NCBI RefSeq assembly: GCF_000155595.1
Contig: NZ_DS989904.1
Location: 899,354 to 963,353, forward strand
Length of the DNA stretch: 64,000 nucleotides
Reading direction: 5' to 3'
Source of the DNA: Synechococcus sp. PCC 7335
GTDB taxonomy: Bacteria > Cyanobacteriota > Cyanobacteriia > Phormidesmidales > Phormidesmidaceae
In this document: positions 62,474-64,000 of the stretch, piece by piece
Position numbering within the stretch: position 1 is the first letter of the stretch
Layout of the letters: the number at the start of each line of letters is the position of its first letter
The notes under the pieces: model-generated
The model's database searches: none
The model's input: only the letters and a program-made list of their open reading frames with translations
What the model was told of the DNA's origin: nothing
Program-made: the position numbers and the translations under genes

Positions 62474-64000
62474 ATGAATACTGAACGATACAAAGTAGGA
62501 GAGCTGCGTCCCAGCCAAATTATGTTCTCCTTTGGGATAGGGGCGGTGGTTGACCTGCCCAATCTCTCGGTCATGGTCATGGGCTTAAACGAATGGGATA
62601 CCACCCTGTCTGATCCGCTGGCGGAGGAGCGGTTGCTTGCCGCCGTCCGTGAGGAGCTAGGCCCACAGGTGCAAAAGCTGATGCCGCCGCCCGTGCCGTT
62701 GAATGACCAAGGTGGCGCAGTGAGCTCGCTAAGTCAAGCGGCGAAAGTCGGCATTCCAGTCTCGCCCTTTCCTGGCTGGGGCGTTTGTCCGGCCTGTCGG
62801 TTGTTGGCTCCTTTTAGCAGCAGTATGTTCACCCTCAAAGACGATCTCTATCGACCTGACAAAACTCGCTATGTTCACACTAATTGCACCAAATCGGGCA
62901 AGTATCCTCCCACCGTTATTCCCGCCAGATTTCTGGTGGCGTGCAACCAGGGCCACTTAGATGACTTCCCTTGGCTGTACTTTATCCATCGAGGACAAAG
63001 CGAATGCCCGGGCCGACTGCGACTGCTCGAAGCGGGTATTTCAGGATCGGCGGCTGACGTGATTATCAAGTGCGATCGCTGCAATCAATCCCGCTCACTG
63101 GCCGAAGCCTTTGGCGGCATTGGCAAGCAAAACATGCCCCGGTGCAGAGGTCGCCATCCTCATCTGCGAAACTTCAGCGACGACGGCTGCTCCGAGCAAA
63201 TGAAATCCATTCTGCTTGGAGCGTCTAATAGCTGGTTCCCAGTAACGCTCTCAGTACTTTCTATTCCCAGTACCAACAACTCTCTCGGCCAGCTAGTCGA
63301 AGCAAACTGGGCAACTTTCAAAGAGATTTCCGAAGCTTCGCAAGTCGAGTTCTTACGACGAATTGGCCAGCTCAAAGCCTTCTCCCAATATTCGGACACA
63401 GACCTTTGGCAAGAAATTCAAAGGCAGCAGTCTTCTAATTTGGATCAAACAGAAGACGTCAGAAACCTGAAGCTACCCGAGTGGGAAGTATTTTCGAGCG
63501 CCGATCCAGATCTGAACACAGTCAACTTTCGGCTAAAGCCAGAAGAGCCACCTACGGGCTACGGCAGCTATTTCACCAAAACGGTACTGATTGAGCGACT
63601 GCGCGAGGTCAGGGCCCTAGTTGGCTTTACCCGCATTGAATCGCCTGGAGACCTCAGCGATATCGGTGATATTAATGATGTTGCTTTAGCACCGCTCAGC
63701 CGAGAAAGACCCGCATGGGTACCGGCTAGCGACATTCGAGGAGAGGGCATTTTTCTTCAGTTTCGCGAGGATGCGATCGCCGACTGGATACAGCGGCATC
63801 CTGCTTTAGAAGCTTACGAACAACAAAGCCACCTTGCCCACACCCAATGGCGCCGAGTCCGCAATATTGATAACCCCACTGAAAACTTTCCAGAACTGCG
63901 CTACATGCTCCTGCATTCCTTTGCCCACGCGCTCATGCGTCAAATGGCTATTGAATGTGGCTACGCAGCCGCAAGCCTACGAGAACGCATCTACTCCAGC
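62474..64000 (+). CDS. drmB: DISARM protein DrmB (DUF1998), truncated by the window end
   Basis: DrmB contains DUF1998 and works with DrmA to recognise and block incoming phage DNA. 509 codons are present and the frame is still open at 64000. The start MNTERYKVGELRPSQIMFSF is followed by GIGAVVDLPNLSVMVMGLNE, the DrmB signature. Cysteines suggest zinc binding: CPAC near 106-109, a Cys in HTNCTKSG, CDRC near 200-203 and CRGRHPH. DUF1998 ends with LLHSFAHALMRQMAIECGY, here near 479-497. The ATG at 62474 lies 20 bp after drmA. The drmC (phospholipase D-like) gene is expected further downstream, outside the window. Confidence 0.9.
   Translation, partial: MNTERYKVGELRPSQIMFSFGIGAVVDLPNLSVMVMGLNEWDTTLSDPLAEERLLAAVREELGPQVQKLMPPPVPLNDQGGAVSSLSQAAKVGIPVSPFPGWGVCPACRLLAPFSSSMFTLKDDLYRPDKTRYVHTNCTKSGKYPPTVIPARFLVACNQGHLDDFPWLYFIHRGQSECPGRLRLLEAGISGSAADVIIKCDRCNQSRSLAEAFGGIGKQNMPRCRGRHPHLRNFSDDGCSEQMKSILLGASNSWFPVTLSVLSIPSTNNSLGQLVEANWATFKEISEASQVEFLRRIGQLKAFSQYSDTDLWQEIQRQQSSNLDQTEDVRNLKLPEWEVFSSADPDLNTVNFRLKPEEPPTGYGSYFTKTVLIERLREVRALVGFTRIESPGDLSDIGDINDVALAPLSRERPAWVPASDIRGEGIFLQFREDAIADWIQRHPALEAYEQQSHLAHTQWRRVRNIDNPTENFPELRYMLLHSFAHALMRQMAIECGYAAASLRERIYSS

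Noticed and set aside
1-64000. CRISPR arrays
   Set aside because: No set of regularly spaced identical repeats of 25-40 bases was found; the tandem repeats seen are short and lie inside genes.

Overview
The window looks like a chromosomal segment of a cyanobacterium, probably filamentous. The octamer GCGATCGC (HIP1) recurs throughout, and the core genes are typical of cyanobacteria: cyAbrB, CobD, PyrR, type 2 IPP isomerase, SppA, RidA, Uma2-family nucleases, and a P2-type cation ATPase. No replication origin, rRNA or CRISPR array was seen. There is one tRNA, tRNA-Pro(CGG).  Layout. (1) 1-6.4 kb: a minus-strand type I restriction-modification operon (hsdR, a 60-codon ORF, hsdM, hsdS), followed by a broken partial gene at the window edge. 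(2) 6.7-12.7 kb: a decaying mobile patch. It holds a MobF/TrwC-type relaxase-helicase broken by one nonsense codon and two frameshifts (with an intact nested ORF in another frame), a possible oriT region, an IS5-family element interrupted by a 51-bp palindromic repeat, and a broken tyrosine recombinase with a 20-bp inverted repeat upstream. (3) 12.8-40.3 kb: core genome. It contains an RNA methyltransferase, alpha/beta hydrolase, cyAbrB, Rrf2 regulator, cobD, pyrR, fni, sppA-hisC, ridA, Uma2, pdxJ, an Anbu-type bacterial proteasome homologue, a cation ATPase with a universal stress protein, the transglutaminase/alpha-E/ATP-grasp trio known to accompany Anbu, phzF, a LysE-type exporter, a MocR regulator, a TSUP permease and a phosphohexomutase. 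(4) 40.4-64 kb: an island that begins at tRNA-Pro with a frameshifted tyrosine integrase. It carries a class 1 DISARM anti-phage system (drmD, drmMI, drmA, drmB; the window ends inside drmB).  In the island, the DISARM genes are spread out and interleaved with other conflict or toxin-like modules: a PIN/ribbon-helix-helix pair, a membrane protein, a Uma2 nuclease, a DUF559 nuclease, a HipA-like kinase (interrupted by an amber codon) with a HIRAN-domain partner, and an unknown gene with a PIN protein. Directly before drmA, and overlapping it by four bases, is a RelE/ParE-like domain fused to a UvrD-like helicase. The drmMI methylase gene is a mosaic of blocks with different codon bias, and the likely target-recognition part is the foreign-looking block. 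These island features, the nested ORF in the relaxase and the Anbu cluster are the most interesting points. All functions are inferred from motifs and family knowledge by eye; no database search was run.
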